In this document: piece after piece, positions 25,810 through 37,262 of the stretch
How the letters are laid out: every line of letters begins with the position of its first letter
How positions within the stretch are numbered: position 1 is the first letter of the stretch
DNA from: Nepenthes gracilis
Lineage: Eukaryota > Streptophyta > Magnoliopsida > Caryophyllales > Nepenthaceae
DNA: 64,000 nt
Assembly (NCBI GenBank): GCA_033239525.1
Contig: BSYO01000020.1
Coordinates: 13,642,546-13,706,545 of the forward strand
Reading direction: 5' to 3'
Translations under genes and position numbers: made by a program
Notes under the pieces: model-generated
Told to the model about the DNA's origin: nothing
Database searches by the model: none
The model's input: the letters and a program-made list of their open reading frames with translations, nothing else

Positions 25810-25856
25810 TTGTCCAGCATAGAGAGAGAAGCAATCGCAGAGAAAAAACGTAAAAA

Positions 25857-27575
25857 ATGGAGGGTGGGGCGTCCATGGTGGTGCCAAGCGTCCAGGAGTT
25901 GGCTAAAGAGAAGAGGGCCCAAGTCCCAGAAAGATATGTCCGCACTGATCTCGAAGAGCCCCCTTTTGTCACTAGCGGCGGCGATTCCTATCCCCAGCTG
26001 CCCTTCATTGACATGGAGCGCTTAACTTCGACGGATTTTGTGGATTCAGAACGGGAGAAGCTGCATCAAGTCTGTAAAGAGTGGGGCTTCTTTCAGGTTT
26101 ATGCTTCTTACTTTTAATTAAGAAATGGATTTTAGGCATGAATATAGATGCTGGAGCTCACATATGTCAGGACTCGAGTAGGTTGTTTATTAAATAAACG
26201 AGCTAAAAACACCTTTGATAAGAAGAATAGAAAGCGCACAGCCCTATATATTGCTCATTTTTGTACTATACTAGTAGATTGATTGATTCCCATGAAATTC
26301 ACAGTTATATATGATATGCAGTTGATCAATCATGGAGTGGACACTTCACTGGTGGAAAAGATTAAGAAAGAATTTAAGAACTTCTTCGATTTGCCACCAG
26401 GAGAAAAAAGTAAGTACCAGCAACTTCCAGGAGAACATGAAGGAATGGGACAACTATTTATTATGTCAGATGAGCAAAAACTTGATTGGGCAGATATGCT
26501 CGTATTGATAACCCGTCCTATACATTTGAGGAAACCCCACTTGTTTCCTAAGTTTCCTATCCCCTTTAGGTTCTCTTGTTGTCCTACCTACCTTCTATCT
26601 ATTTAGGTTATACATTCGTATAGAAATATAAAATCATAGTATATTATACGATATTTTTTATATTACAAACTCTAAATTAAACAGGTCGAATACATATAAT
26701 TTTACCTCTATTTCAGCAAAAGTTGTTCAAATTATATAATCTATACCCGTTGCTTCCGAGTCCCAGTATAAAAACTTTATTATGATCTTAAAGGCACCCA
26801 AGCTATTAGGATCATTATTTGTTTATTTTTTTTTTCCAAGGCCTAATGGATCAAAGACAAATGAAACTAATAATAATGTAAACATGGCTATTCTCGTTTT
26901 TTCTAGGGATGCTCTTGATGCCTACTCATTTGAATTACAAAAGCTTGCACTGAAATTACTTAACTATATGGCAAAAGCTTTAAAGATAGATCCAAATTAC
27001 ATGAAATCTTTGTTTGAAGACGGAAGGCAGGATATGAGAATGAGCTACTACCCTCCTTGTCCTCAGCCAGACAAGGTTATTGGTCTATCGGCACACTCCG
27101 ATGCTACAGGAATTACGATCCTCCTTGAAGCGAATGACACACAAGGCCTTCAAATAAGAAAAGATGACAAGTGGGTTCCTATTAAACCCCTTGAAAATGC
27201 CTTCATAGTTAACATTGGCGACATTTTGGAGGTAAGTATAGTTATATCCAAGCATCCTCATCGATCTCACTTATGACTTTAGATATCAAATATTAGCTTA
27301 TGCTTAATATATTTACTAATGAGATGTAACAGATTATAACAAATGGAGCTTACCCTAGTATTGAGCATCGTGTAGTCGCCAATTCAAAGAAAGAGAGGCT
27401 ATCAATCGCAGCATTCCACACTGCAAAACCAGATGGAAAAGTTGGTCCAGCACCTAGCATAATCACACCGCAAACTCCAGCTCTATTTAAAACAGTAACA
27501 GTTACAGATTATTACGAGAGTTACTTTTCACGTGAGCTCGATGGAAAGTCATTTCTCGATCACATGAGGATATAA
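25857..27575 (+). CDS. 2-oxoglutarate/Fe(II)-dependent dioxygenase, SRG1/norcoclaurine-synthase-like (DOXC)
   Basis: Exons 25857-26096, 26322-26569, 26907-27231 and 27333-27575 (240+248+325+243 nt) give 351 aa and a stop, the normal length for the family. All introns are GT..AG. The protein starts MEGGASMVVPSVQEL. It has the DIOX_N segment ([24 protein letters not shown] across intron 1) and the catalytic jelly-roll: [20 protein letters not shown] in LSAHSDATG, distal His in SIEHRVV, and the Arg-x-Ser of ERLSIAAF. All iron and 2-oxoglutarate ligands are present, so it is probably an active soluble oxidase of specialised or hormone metabolism; the substrate is not predictable. It was copied to 51735, where it decayed. 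Introns 1-3 match the usual SRG1-family positions. Confidence 0.92.
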
Positions 27576-28429
27576 AAGTATGAAACTCAAATTAATGGAG
27601 GATTATGTCAATAATAGCATTTGATGTAAGATGCTACTACAGTTTGTCTATGGTAATCATATATGTTAATAATCCAGTTTATTTTGGAGTTCTATTACAT
27701 ATTAGTTACCTATTGTCATGTATTATGTATGTACTGTTTTATATAAATAACAAAGAATAATAATAAGCATTTGGATTGTTACATACTCATTGCGGTGTTT
27801 AGCTTCTACTTGTCATATAGTTTTACCACGGTATATGCTACTCAAGTGCGATAAGGAACTAGGGTATCTAATACATGTTATGAATCTGGGAAAACTAAAA
27901 AAGGAATATGATTTTGCCACTATATTATGATCATCTTGCTTCATTGTTTTGAAATTGACTTTTATAATTAAACTTACTATACAGAAAACAATCAATTTTT
28001 TCTCAAATTTCTGAGCTAAATTGATCTTCTTATTGATTTTAATAAATCTACATCAAATGGGCTAAAATTGATGTCAAAATTATAACATCAAATATTAATG
28101 TGATTGAGTCTGCTAAATTGTTCAAGTTTCAGTGTCTGTGACCTAAGGTCATGTTAACTTGACAAAAACTATTTTAGTTGATAAGCTTTATATGATTTTA
28201 TGAGCACCAAATAAAATCAACACAAATTATGAAAGTAAATTTAAAAAAAAAAAAATTGCTCAACTAAAAGAATTAGGCGAAAGTGAAAATTTGACCAAAG
28301 ATGTAAAGGTGGACCATAATGAGAAAAAAAAATTAGAATGTCATGGTCTTGTATTATTTTTTCCTTTTTTATGGCCATCTCCTTATTCAAGTTAATAGTA
28401 CTCTTATAATGTCTCAAATTTTTATCCAA
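27576..28429. other. 3' flank of dioxygenase 2
   Basis: Contains the 3' UTR and non-coding flank shared with the other duplicate blocks. No further gene is visible. Confidence 0.6.
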
Positions 28430-28602
28430 TTTAATTAGAGTTACTTATTATTTTTTCGATAATATAGATATAATAAAAATTAATTAAATATTATAAAATT
28501 TTAAGAAATGATCAGAATTGTGGAGTGGCTCTCGGAGTACGCCCATGCTGTTATCCGAACACTTATTTAAATTTTAGAATAAAAGAAACATAAAAATAAA
28601 AA

Positions 28603-28605
<3 letters not shown>

Positions 28606-28650
<45 letters not shown>
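28606..28650. repeat. (AAT)n microsatellite
   Basis: About fifteen uninterrupted AAT units inside the LTR fragment. Confidence 0.95.
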
Positions 28651-28652
<2 letters not shown>

Positions 28653-29489
28653 GATGGAAAAGGGGATCGGGAAGAGAGAAGAAGCAGATAAGAAAAAGAG
28701 AAAGGAGAAAAGAGGAGAGAGAGAGTTAAGCGTGGCCGTCGTCGCCACCGTCGCCAAACTTGTCAACGCCGGGAATGGAAGCCGACGAAACCCTCTTCGT
28801 GATGTTATCCTCTATTTTATACATCGGTGTGAGTAGAAAGAGGAATCTCGAACTGAAACCAAAACGACTACCATCCGTTCGCCACTGTTACCAAATGAAA
28901 TCAGAAAAATTAAGGCAAATAAATCTTTCCATTCTCTTTGTGGATGTTTGTGACAGAATGGGTTGTAATTTCCTCTAATGATCTCCGTCAATAAATATAC
29001 GTACAGTTAAATTAAGAAACTCGGTATAAGACATTAAAACGATTAAACTATTAAATACATGATCCAATAAAAGATGTCATCTAAGAATCTATTTAAAACC
29101 CAAAATTTAAACTTGCAGAAGTATAATAATACCCATAACAATGCACGAAAAATAATATCATGTCATATTAATACATGATGCCAAAATTTTATATACAACA
29201 ATTAGCTTGCATTTGTCCTTTACATTCACATTACATCAAAACTCCCAAAATCTCCAATATCTTTCGAATCCTGAGGTCTCTCTTCAGCCAATCCCTTTCT
29301 TCACTCTTACTCATCAGGTATTAGTTCATTAGTGTCATCTAGAAGGTGGTCAAAATAGTTAGGGGTGTGCCATTTGCTTAGCAAGGTACCATAAGAATAT
29401 TGGCGCATAAATCATTCACATAAAAACAAATATATGAAACAAGTATATGGATAACGCAAATCATATAACAATGCAAGATCATAGAGAAT

Positions 29490-29725
29490 TTAGTGACCGA
29501 GGTTGTCTTAAAAATGCTGAGGTGGATGCAATGACCGAAAACGTAAAATGACCGAGGACGTAAAAAAAACTTCATAAAATATTCGAGGACATGCAATGAC
29601 TAAAGACTGCATAAAATGACCGAGGACAAAGTTTGTGGCCGTGAGCATTAAAATTTTCAGAGTGAATGAAAGGTCCGAGGACAATAGGTGGACCGCGGAC
29701 ACAGAGTGAAAAGGCCGAGGTCAAT
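29490..29725. repeat. Cluster of ATGACCGAGGAC-like words
   Basis: About eight variants of TGACCGAGGAC occur at irregular spacing (29493, 29531, 29549, 29582, 29617, 29667, 29690, 29712). A related CCGGTCAAC/GACCGATCAAC word cluster lies at 30690-30950 in the same LTR fragment. Confidence 0.75.
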
Positions 29726-31373
29726 GCTTAATAATTTGCTGGCATGAGATGTTGAAAATCATAAAACAGTTTAAACTTATTTGTCATTTAGAAAAATTTA
29801 TTTATCATCTTGAGGGATCAGGGCTAGTAGGCTCTATCAATCAAGGGAGTGAATAATTGAAGTTGGATTGTATTCACTCCACATAATCTAAGCCTTAGTT
29901 TGTCTGAAAACAGCATCATCATGAGTTCCTCCTTATTTACATCCTGAGGACAGGATGATTATATATTCTTAGCTCTTGTCCTCCATCGTAACGCCCCGAG
30001 GAAGGCGAACCATATATCACTCTAAGGATGAAGTAACCCTCGATTACCACGGTAACATCATAAGGTATGCCAAAGAATATTACCTGCGGAATAATCCTTC
30101 GTCCAATTTCTTACAAATTTTAACTTAACTTAGGAGATTCTTGTTCTTATTTTCTTTAGCCTTGGTTCATCATTCTTTAAAGGCCATTTCAACTTTACGT
30201 ATTCAAATTTTCAGCAAAATTTCAAATGACATATATTTTTAACAAAATTTAAGTAAGTTGTCCGGTGAACATGAATAATTTATAATCATAATATCCACGC
30301 TTTAATCATATAAATTTACTCATAAAATCATGCAAGGACTAGAAAACATGCAATACTTCATAATAAATTCAAATGGGATAGCAAGAAAAGTGTCGATAAG
30401 AAAAGAGAAGGCCTAGGGTACACTTGTCTTAACACGTTCCAAGACTTCCTTTCTCAAGTTAGCCTGTAAGTTCTTCATCTTCTCTTTCTTCTCCCTCGTG
30501 CCTTTTCTCCAAAATCTTCATCTTTTCTCTCCTATCTAATATTTATAGACAACGGAATAGTTGTGAGTAGGTAGGAATACGTCACCTACTATAGTACTTC
30601 CCTTATCTAAAAGGTCGTGGATTCAATGGAGATGTTGGGGAGTAGATGAAAGAAAGTTACTCTGATAAAGTTTAAAAATATAACCAAAACGACAGACATG
30701 CTAATTTCGGTCAATTTTCTGAACCGGACAACGTTTTATTCTTGTCATCAGTCTATTCTAGTCAACTATTAAATCCGATCAACTTCCTACTTCAGCCAAC
30801 AATCAGGTATCTCGATTATTATTAACTATTTTGGCTATTTATAAATTCCTTGGTCGTTTTCTCATTTAGGCCGGTCAACAAGTTTATCCTATCAACAATG
30901 CTGGTCGGTCAACTTTCAACAATGACCGATCAACTCTTTTTATCCGGCCACCTTACAATTTCGGTCTTTTTGCCATTAAGACCGAGTTACTGTATTTTAG
31001 TGACCCAATCCTTACAATGTTGATTTTTAGATTGCATGTATGTATAATATGAAAATCGGCTGAAATTTTGATGGATTTTGTGTAAGAGGCAGGAAGAGAG
31101 AGGTGAGTCGCTGGCAGCTCACATGCGTCGTCGTCCGTTGTCATGCCTTCATCAGGTTCACTGCCACCGTGGTCGCCGTTCGTTTGCCGCTGTTGCCCGA
31201 GCCATCGCCGACGAAGGCGACAGTGAGAGAGAGAGGTAGAGGCACGTAGCACAAAGAGAGGGAGGAGAGAGAAGAGGACGTGCTGACTGTGAGGAAGAAG
31301 CATCCAATTTACGCACTTCATGACATCATTTCTTCCAATCTATGGAGTATAAGGTTAAAGTAAGTATTTTTTA

Positions 31374-33240
31374 TGTAGAATCCCATATCAAATGAGGAGG
31401 TGAACGAAGCGTGCCTTATAATAAGGGCGTGGATACCTCTTCCTTGACGACGCGTTTTGGGGGCGGTGGATTCCGTCTGCCAGGAACAAAACCGTGCGGG
31501 CTGCGTGTTGGCTTGGGACGCCGTAAGTTCCCCCAACCCAGAGCGGATAATATCGTCATGCGGATGCGCCGGACACGTTACAGATGGTATCAGAGCCGGG
31601 ATCCGGTCCAGTGTGCCAGCGATGACGCTGGGTCCCCAAGGGGGGTGGACTGTAGAGTCCCACATCGGATGGAGAGGTGAACGAAGCGTGCCTTATAATA
31701 AGGGCGTGGATACCTCTTCCTTGACGACGCGTTTTGGGGGCGGTGGATTTCGTCTGCCAGGAACAAAACCGTGCGGGCTGCGTGTTAGCTTGGGACGCCG
31801 TAAGTTCCCCCAACCCAGAGCGGACAATATCGTCATGTGGATGCGCCGGGGACGTTACAGATGGTATCAGAGTCGGGATCAGGTCCAGTGTGCCAGCGAG
31901 GACGCTGGGTCCCCAAGGGGGGTGGACTGTAGAGTCCCACATCGGATGGGGAGGTGAACGAAGCGTGCCTTATAATAAGGGCGTGGCTACATCTTCCTTA
32001 ACGACGCGTTTTGGGGGCGGTGGATTCCGTCTGCCAGAATAAAACGTACGGGTTGCGAGTTGGCTTGGGACGACGTAAGTTTTCTAGCCAGTGAGCGGAC
32101 AATATCGTCATGCGGATGCGCCGGGACGTTACAGATGGTCTCAGAGCCGGGATCCAGTCCAGTGTGCCAACGAAGACGCTGGGTCCCTAAGGGGGGTGGA
32201 CTGTAGAGTTCAACATCGGATGGGGAGGTGAACGAAGCGTGCCTTATAATAAGGGCGTGGATACCTCTTCCTTGACGACGCGTTTTGGGGGCGGTGGATT
32301 CCGTCTGCCAGGAACAAAACCGTGCGGGCTGTGTGTTGGTTTGGGACGCCGTAAGTTCCCCCAACCCAGAGCGGATAATATCGTCATGCGGATGCGCCGG
32401 ACACGTTACAGATGGTATCAGAGCCGGATCCGGGCCCGGTGTGCTGCCGGCCCGATGACGCCGGGGTCCCCCGGGGGTGGGATGTAGAGTCCCACATCGG
32501 ATGGGGAGGTGAAGCAGCGTGCCTTATAATAAGGGCGTGGATACCTCTTCCGACGACGTTTTGGGGGCGGTGGATTTCGTCTGCCAGGAACAAAACCGTG
32601 CGGGCTGCGTGTTAGCTTGGGATGCCGTAAGTTCCCCCAGCCCAGAGCGGACAATATCGTCATGTGGATGCGCCGGGGACGTTACAGATGGTATCAGAGT
32701 CGGGATCAGGTCAAGTGTGCCAGCGAGGACGCTGGGTCCCCAAGGGGGGTGGACTGTAGAGTCCCACATCGGATGGGGAGGTGAACGAAGCGTGCCTTAT
32801 AATAAGGGCGTGGCTACATCTTCCTTAACGACGCGTTTTGGGGGCGGTGGATTCCGTCTGCCAGGAATAAAACTGTACGGGTTGCGAGTTGGCTTGGGAC
32901 GCCGTAAGTTTCCCTAGCCCAGAGCGGACAATATCGTCATGCGGATGCGCCGGGGACGTTACAGATGGTCTCAGAGCCGGGATCCAGTCCAGTGTGCCAA
33001 CGAAGACGCTGGGTCCCTAAGGGGGGTGGACTGTAGAGTTCCACATCGGATGGGGAGGTGAACGAAGCGTGCCTTATAATAAGGGCGTGGATACCTCTTC
33101 CTTGACGACGCGTTTTGGGGGCGGTGGATTCCGTCTGCCAGGAACAAAAACGTGCGGGCTGCGTGTTGGCCTGGGACGCCGTAAGTTCCCCCAACCCAGA
33201 GCGGACAATATCGTCATGCGGATGCGCCGGGGACGTTACA
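31374..33240. mobile_element. TRIM-like tandem array: seven LTRs alternating with six internal domains
   Basis: LTR copies begin (TGTAGAGTCCCACATCGGA or variants) at 31374, 31651, 31928, 32202, 32483, 32755 and 33032, so spacing is 272-281 bp. The LTRs whose two edges were measured (first, second and last) are each 209 bp, ending ACGTTACA. The roughly 68-bp internal domains begin with a tRNA-iMet-type primer-binding site (GATGGTATCAGAGCCGGG) and end with a polypurine tract (CCAAGGGGGGTGGAC). There is no coding capacity; open frames up to 166 aa on both strands are by-products. The array starts and ends with an LTR. It is flanked by TTTTA (31369-31373) and CTTTA (33241-33245), a near-perfect 5-bp target duplication. 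The fifth LTR and the internal domain before it are the most diverged. Confidence 0.9.
31583..31650. other. First internal domain of the TRIM array (PBS to PPT)
   Basis: 68 bp running from the primer-binding site TGGTATCAGAGCC to the polypurine tract GGGGGGTGGA. No room for a protein. Confidence 0.8.
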
Positions 33241-33734
33241 CTTTAACCCTATCTTTAGTTTTATTTTGTGTCTGATAATATTTGACTACTATTTAGAGAT
33301 TTTACTAACATACATATTATTTTTATATACTCCATCTATTTATTCTATACATGCATGTATATTTTACTAGCTGTTCGGTGATTTTACGTTTGTATTTGAA
33401 ATTTAAGGGATTAAATGTATTATGAATTATATGTTATTTTTCAATATTTGGTTCCTATATTATATCGGCAAATATACCCAAATCTTCTGCATAATTAAAA
33501 TTTAAAAATTATGATTTATGGTTTATTTATGTTAAAATCCATGATTATCTGCATATTTACTTTTTATAAAAAAGCACCTATTAAAGCTTAAGATTTAAAT
33601 CCATGTGAATATGAAAATATGTATCTGTACAAACTCAAAGGAATATAAAATATATATATTCGTATTCTCAAGATTATAAAATTATGAATCTGTACCAAGA
33701 AACTAAAACTCTATAATTTCTAATCTGCTTTTGT
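33241..33734 (+). mobile_element. Continuation of the gypsy LTR fragment after the TRIM array
   Basis: Matches 49635-50130 (AACCCTATCTTTAGT, then TTTGACTACTATTTAGAGAT) and 37160-37260. It stops abruptly at 33734, where the dioxygenase 3' flank begins. Confidence 0.75.
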
Positions 33735-35245
33735 ATTTTCTCATATATGTTATCAATCTAGGAAAACTAAAAGAGGAATATGATTTTGCCACTATATTGT
33801 GATCATCTTGCTTTATCGTTTTGAAATTGACTATTGTAATTAAACTTACTATGCATAAAATAATGAATTTTTTCTCAAATTTTGAGCTAAATTGATTTTC
33901 TTATTGTTTTTAATAAATCTACATCAAATGGGCTAAAATTGATGTCAAAATTATAACATAGAACATTAATGTGATTGAGTATGCTAAATTGTTCAAGTTT
34001 CAGTGTCTGTGACCTAAGGTCATGTTAACTTGACAAAAAATATTTTAGTAGGAAAACTTTATATAATTTTATGAGCACCAAATAAAATCAACACAAATTA
34101 TGAAAGTAAATTTAAAAAAAAAAATTGTTCAACTAAAAGAATTAGGTGAAAGTAAAAATTTGACCAAAGATGTAAAGGTGGGCCATAATGAGGGAAAAAA
34201 AATTAGATATGTCATAGCTTTGTATTATTTTTCTCTTTTTTATGGACATCTCTTCTTACAAGTCAATAGTACTATTATCTATCTTATCATAAAGGCTACA
34301 TCACCTAGTAAAAAATTTAACTTTTGACTAATTGCTTACTATAATATATTATATAAAATCATATCTAAGATCTTAGTGGACCGTATAATATAAAAATGAG
34401 AAATAGTAATAATAATATTTTACTTATTCAAAATTTAATTCATAGGTTCCATTTCAACTATGAGTTGGCCCATAATGCCCTAAAAGTCAACCTTATGAAG
34501 GTATATAATTCAGTTGAATGTGATTTCATTGTAGCCACCCTGAAAATTACAAGGTTCCCAAAGCTTCTTATCTATTGGATCTCACAATGTATTACTGTAC
34601 CTTCCTTCTCCGTCTCGATAAATGGAGAGTCCATGGATACTTTAATGATTCACAAGGTGATCCTCCTTCACCATACCTATTTGTCCAAGCATGGAGGATA
34701 TATTCTTGCATCAATAGCTCCAACTTTAGATGTAGTAAAGTTGGAGCCACCAAAAAATAGATATAGTAATACTTGCATTTGCAAATTACCTCTTTCTCTT
34801 TTTTGAAGCCGATCATGAGTCAATGCAAATTTTTAAGCAATGCTTAACTGAGTGGAGCATTGATATAGGTTTACAATTTTAACTTGCATTGATAGTGGAT
34901 TATGTGCATTGAACATTTATTAAGGACCAAAATTAGGTGAAACTTAATGTATTAGGATTAGTGAGCTAAAAATCTAAGTTATGTAACTAATTGTTATTTG
35001 GTTGGATTGGTGGAAATTGTGGTTGTGAGTAAGGCAAAATTCAAAATAAAAATTTTTATTAGTATAATTATAAGAATGATTGGGTAATTTAGAAAAGAAT
35101 TTATCTACATCCTTAATTAGAAAAAAATACAAATAAAATAAAATATAATAATATAATATAATATAATATAATAATCCTAATAATATATATATATATATAC
35201 ACACACAAAAACATAAATATATGTGTATAATAATAATAATAATCG
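33735..35245 (+). repeat. Duplicated dioxygenase flank, copy B (gene missing)
   Basis: TCTCATATATGTTATCAATC onward matches 27868-28410 (copy A) and 53737-54720 (copy C). Beyond 34446 it also matches 56825-57610. The dioxygenase gene itself is absent: an LTR abuts the flank at 33734. Confidence 0.9.
34330..34810 (+). pseudogene. LINE (L1-type) reverse transcriptase fragment, copy B
   Basis: The frames show a run of non-LTR RT motifs: NILYKIISKILVDR, then NNILLIQNLIHRF, KVNLMKVYNSVECDF (family form KVDLSKAYDSV), FPKLLIYWISQCIT, SVSINGES and, after a frameshift, GDPPSPYLFVQAW (family form GDPLSPYLFV). Only the palm-proximal part of RT remains. The same fragment is at 54300-54724 and 56825-57190. 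Confidence 0.8.
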
Positions 35246-35623
35246 GTAGAAAGAACAAAGAGAAGAAGAGAAAAGAACGTAAGAATATGAAAGAGGAGAA
35301 AAGAATGAGAAGAGATAGAAAAATGGAGTGATTCATTCCTTAAAAAGGAGGAAGAAATTGATGCCAATATGAAAACCAAATTATATAGTGTAGTCAAGCA
35401 ACGTTGCCTAGAAGCCAAGGGAAAACGTAGCCACCGTGGTCACTAACATACTTATATACATACATATATATAAATACATGCATCTATATAGGCAAATATA
35501 AATATATACGTATACGTGTATGCCCACAGGTGTATGTGTATAATGAAATCATGGCCATGTGTTGTTGTTGTATGTTATGTATATATATAATTATAGTATG
35601 TATGTAGTTGGTGTATGTATGTA

Positions 35624-35660
<37 letters not shown>

Positions 35661-36406
35661 TATAAGTTGGTTTAAAAAAGAAATTAGGGGTGCTTTACCT
35701 TCTTAATTGAACCCTTATAGAATTAGTCGAGATAGTTGAATAAAATGAATAATCATGAATTTGTTCGATCTTGGAAATGAGATTTAATATAGTAACGACT
35801 TAATAAAATAATAATGTAGTCGGTTGGATATTCATCTTTTTTTTTAATTTTTTTTTTAGTTCGCTAGGGATTGGTTCTTTCTATCGACTTAGACTAAGTG
35901 CATATACTTTATTGATATTTTATAGATAAGTAAAGGAAAGCGTGTAAAAATTATAGTATGCGAGCCCACAAGAGTCTTCGAAATCTTAAAATAATTTATA
36001 CTTTTTCAATATCTATTTCAATTCAAAAGTTAAAGACATTCACAGTGAGAAAAAATTCTTATAATCTAGTGACCATCGTAAACTATAATACCATTATTAT
36101 CATTAACAAAGTATATCATAAATAGTATGAGTATACCATGACTATAACATTTGAGAAGACTACAAAAGTAATGAGGATACCAAAGATGCCACATAATCTC
36201 ATTGTACTTATCCAGTCATTGGAAACGTAAATACGGTGGTAGAATATGGTCCACAAATATTATTATTATATTGTATGGTGGTGTCATGATGTTGAATTGA
36301 TGATCGAATTCAATGTAATTCTTCTTGCATTCCTGATGTCCTATTATTCTTATAGCTTTTGGATCGTGGATACAATATAATATGAGTCTTCAGACAATAG
36401 TTGGTA
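35246..36406. other. Non-coding segment with microsatellites
   Basis: A GA-rich stretch (35246-35350) is followed by TATG/GT/TA simple repeats at 35455-35500 and 35590-35661. No gene or element border could be supported up to the LTR start at 36407. Confidence 0.5.
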
Positions 36407-37262
36407 TGTAATATTGGGGATTCGATTTGGATTATTTAATATTAATTGTGACTTTGCGTATTTCGAACATAATAAAATAAATAAAAATATTGTAAAATTT
36501 TTAGAGACGATCAAAATTTTGAAGTAGCACCCGTAATATGCCTGAGCTATTATCCAAATACCGAGTTGGATTTGGCAATAAAGAAAAGTAAAATTAAAAA
36601 TATAAATATAAATAAATATATATATATATAATATAAAATATAAAAAGAAAAAAAAGAAAAGGGAAAAATGAATGGGGATCGGGGAAAGAGGGAGAAGAGG
36701 AGAGAGAGGGGGGGAAAGAAAGCTAGGGTTTGGCGCAGCGCGAAGGAGGAGGATGAAGAGGGAGAGGGAGAAGAAGAAAGGAGGTCAACGGCAACTGTGG
36801 CTCGCTGGTGAGGCGACATAGGCTGCGGCGGTGTGGGCTGAGGCGATGGTGGTGCGCGGTGTGGTTGCGCAAGGGGAACGACAGCGAAGCCACGCGAGGA
36901 CGACTGCGGTAGCGAAGCGGCGCCGGTGCCAGCAGTGTGGTGCCAGGGAGGTCGACGACGGCCAAGCAAGCAACGCGGTGGTGAATCAGCGGCAGAGGAG
37001 CAGCGTTGGCCCGCGCAGCAGCACGGGGAGAAATCGCGCGCGGAGGTGATCGGAGGAGAGAGGAAGGGCGCGCGGGTTTCGCACCAGTAGGAGAGAGAAA
37101 TGCCTGATTCGGGTGCTTCGAGACATCATTTCTTCAAATCTGCAGTGTATAAAGTCGATACAAGTATCCTCTAACCCTATTCTTAATCTAATTTAATTTC
37201 TGATATATTTTGACTACTGTAAGAGATTTTACTAACATACATACATTTTTATATACCCTAAA
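36407..37262 (+). mobile_element. Gypsy LTR fragment, plus orientation
   Basis: It starts TGTAATATTGGGGATTCG, aligning with the reverse complement of the solo LTR right end (60747 leftward). It continues through a GA-rich tract (36640-36790) and a GC-rich stretch (36800-37050) to the segment shared with 33246 and 49635. Similarity stops at 37262. Open frames in the GC-rich part on both strands are not conserved between copies. Confidence 0.7.

Larger units (their letters stand above)
25580..28410 (+). repeat. Duplicated dioxygenase block, copy A
   Basis: From GTATTTAAATGCCATTTTTA (25587) through the gene and 3' flank to about 28410, this block is closely similar to 51120-54280. The 3' flank part (27868-28410) is also repeated at 33735-34270. 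Copy A lacks the LINE fragment that follows the flank in the other two. Confidence 0.9.
28430..31373. mobile_element. Fragments of the large gypsy LTR family, mixed orientation
   Basis: 28470-28957 matches the plus-orientation LTR start region of 36407 onward (GATCA..GCTCTCGGAGTACGCC.. blocks), contains an (AAT)n tract and a GA-rich tract, and ends GTTTGTGACA. About 28960-31010 resembles the minus-orientation LTR at 16484 (GGATTGTATTCACTCCA at 29866; TTATTTACATCCTGAGGA at 29932). From about 31012 the sequence again matches the plus-orientation copy at 49362 (GAAAATCGGCTGAAATTTT). The TRIM array interrupts this last piece. Short open frames here are artefacts. Confidence 0.6.

Noticed and set aside
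31374..33240. Open frames of 80-166 aa on both strands, repeating similar peptides
   Set aside because: They are translations of the repeated TRIM LTR units, occur in several frames at once and cross replication signals. No protein family is recognised.
31374..33240. CRISPR-like reading of a regular repeat array
   Set aside because: Units are about 277 bp with conserved spacers, contain PBS and PPT, and lie in a plant nuclear context.
36550..37049. Frames of 62-139 aa in GC-rich DNA
   Set aside because: Inside an LTR fragment; not conserved in the other copies of the LTR.
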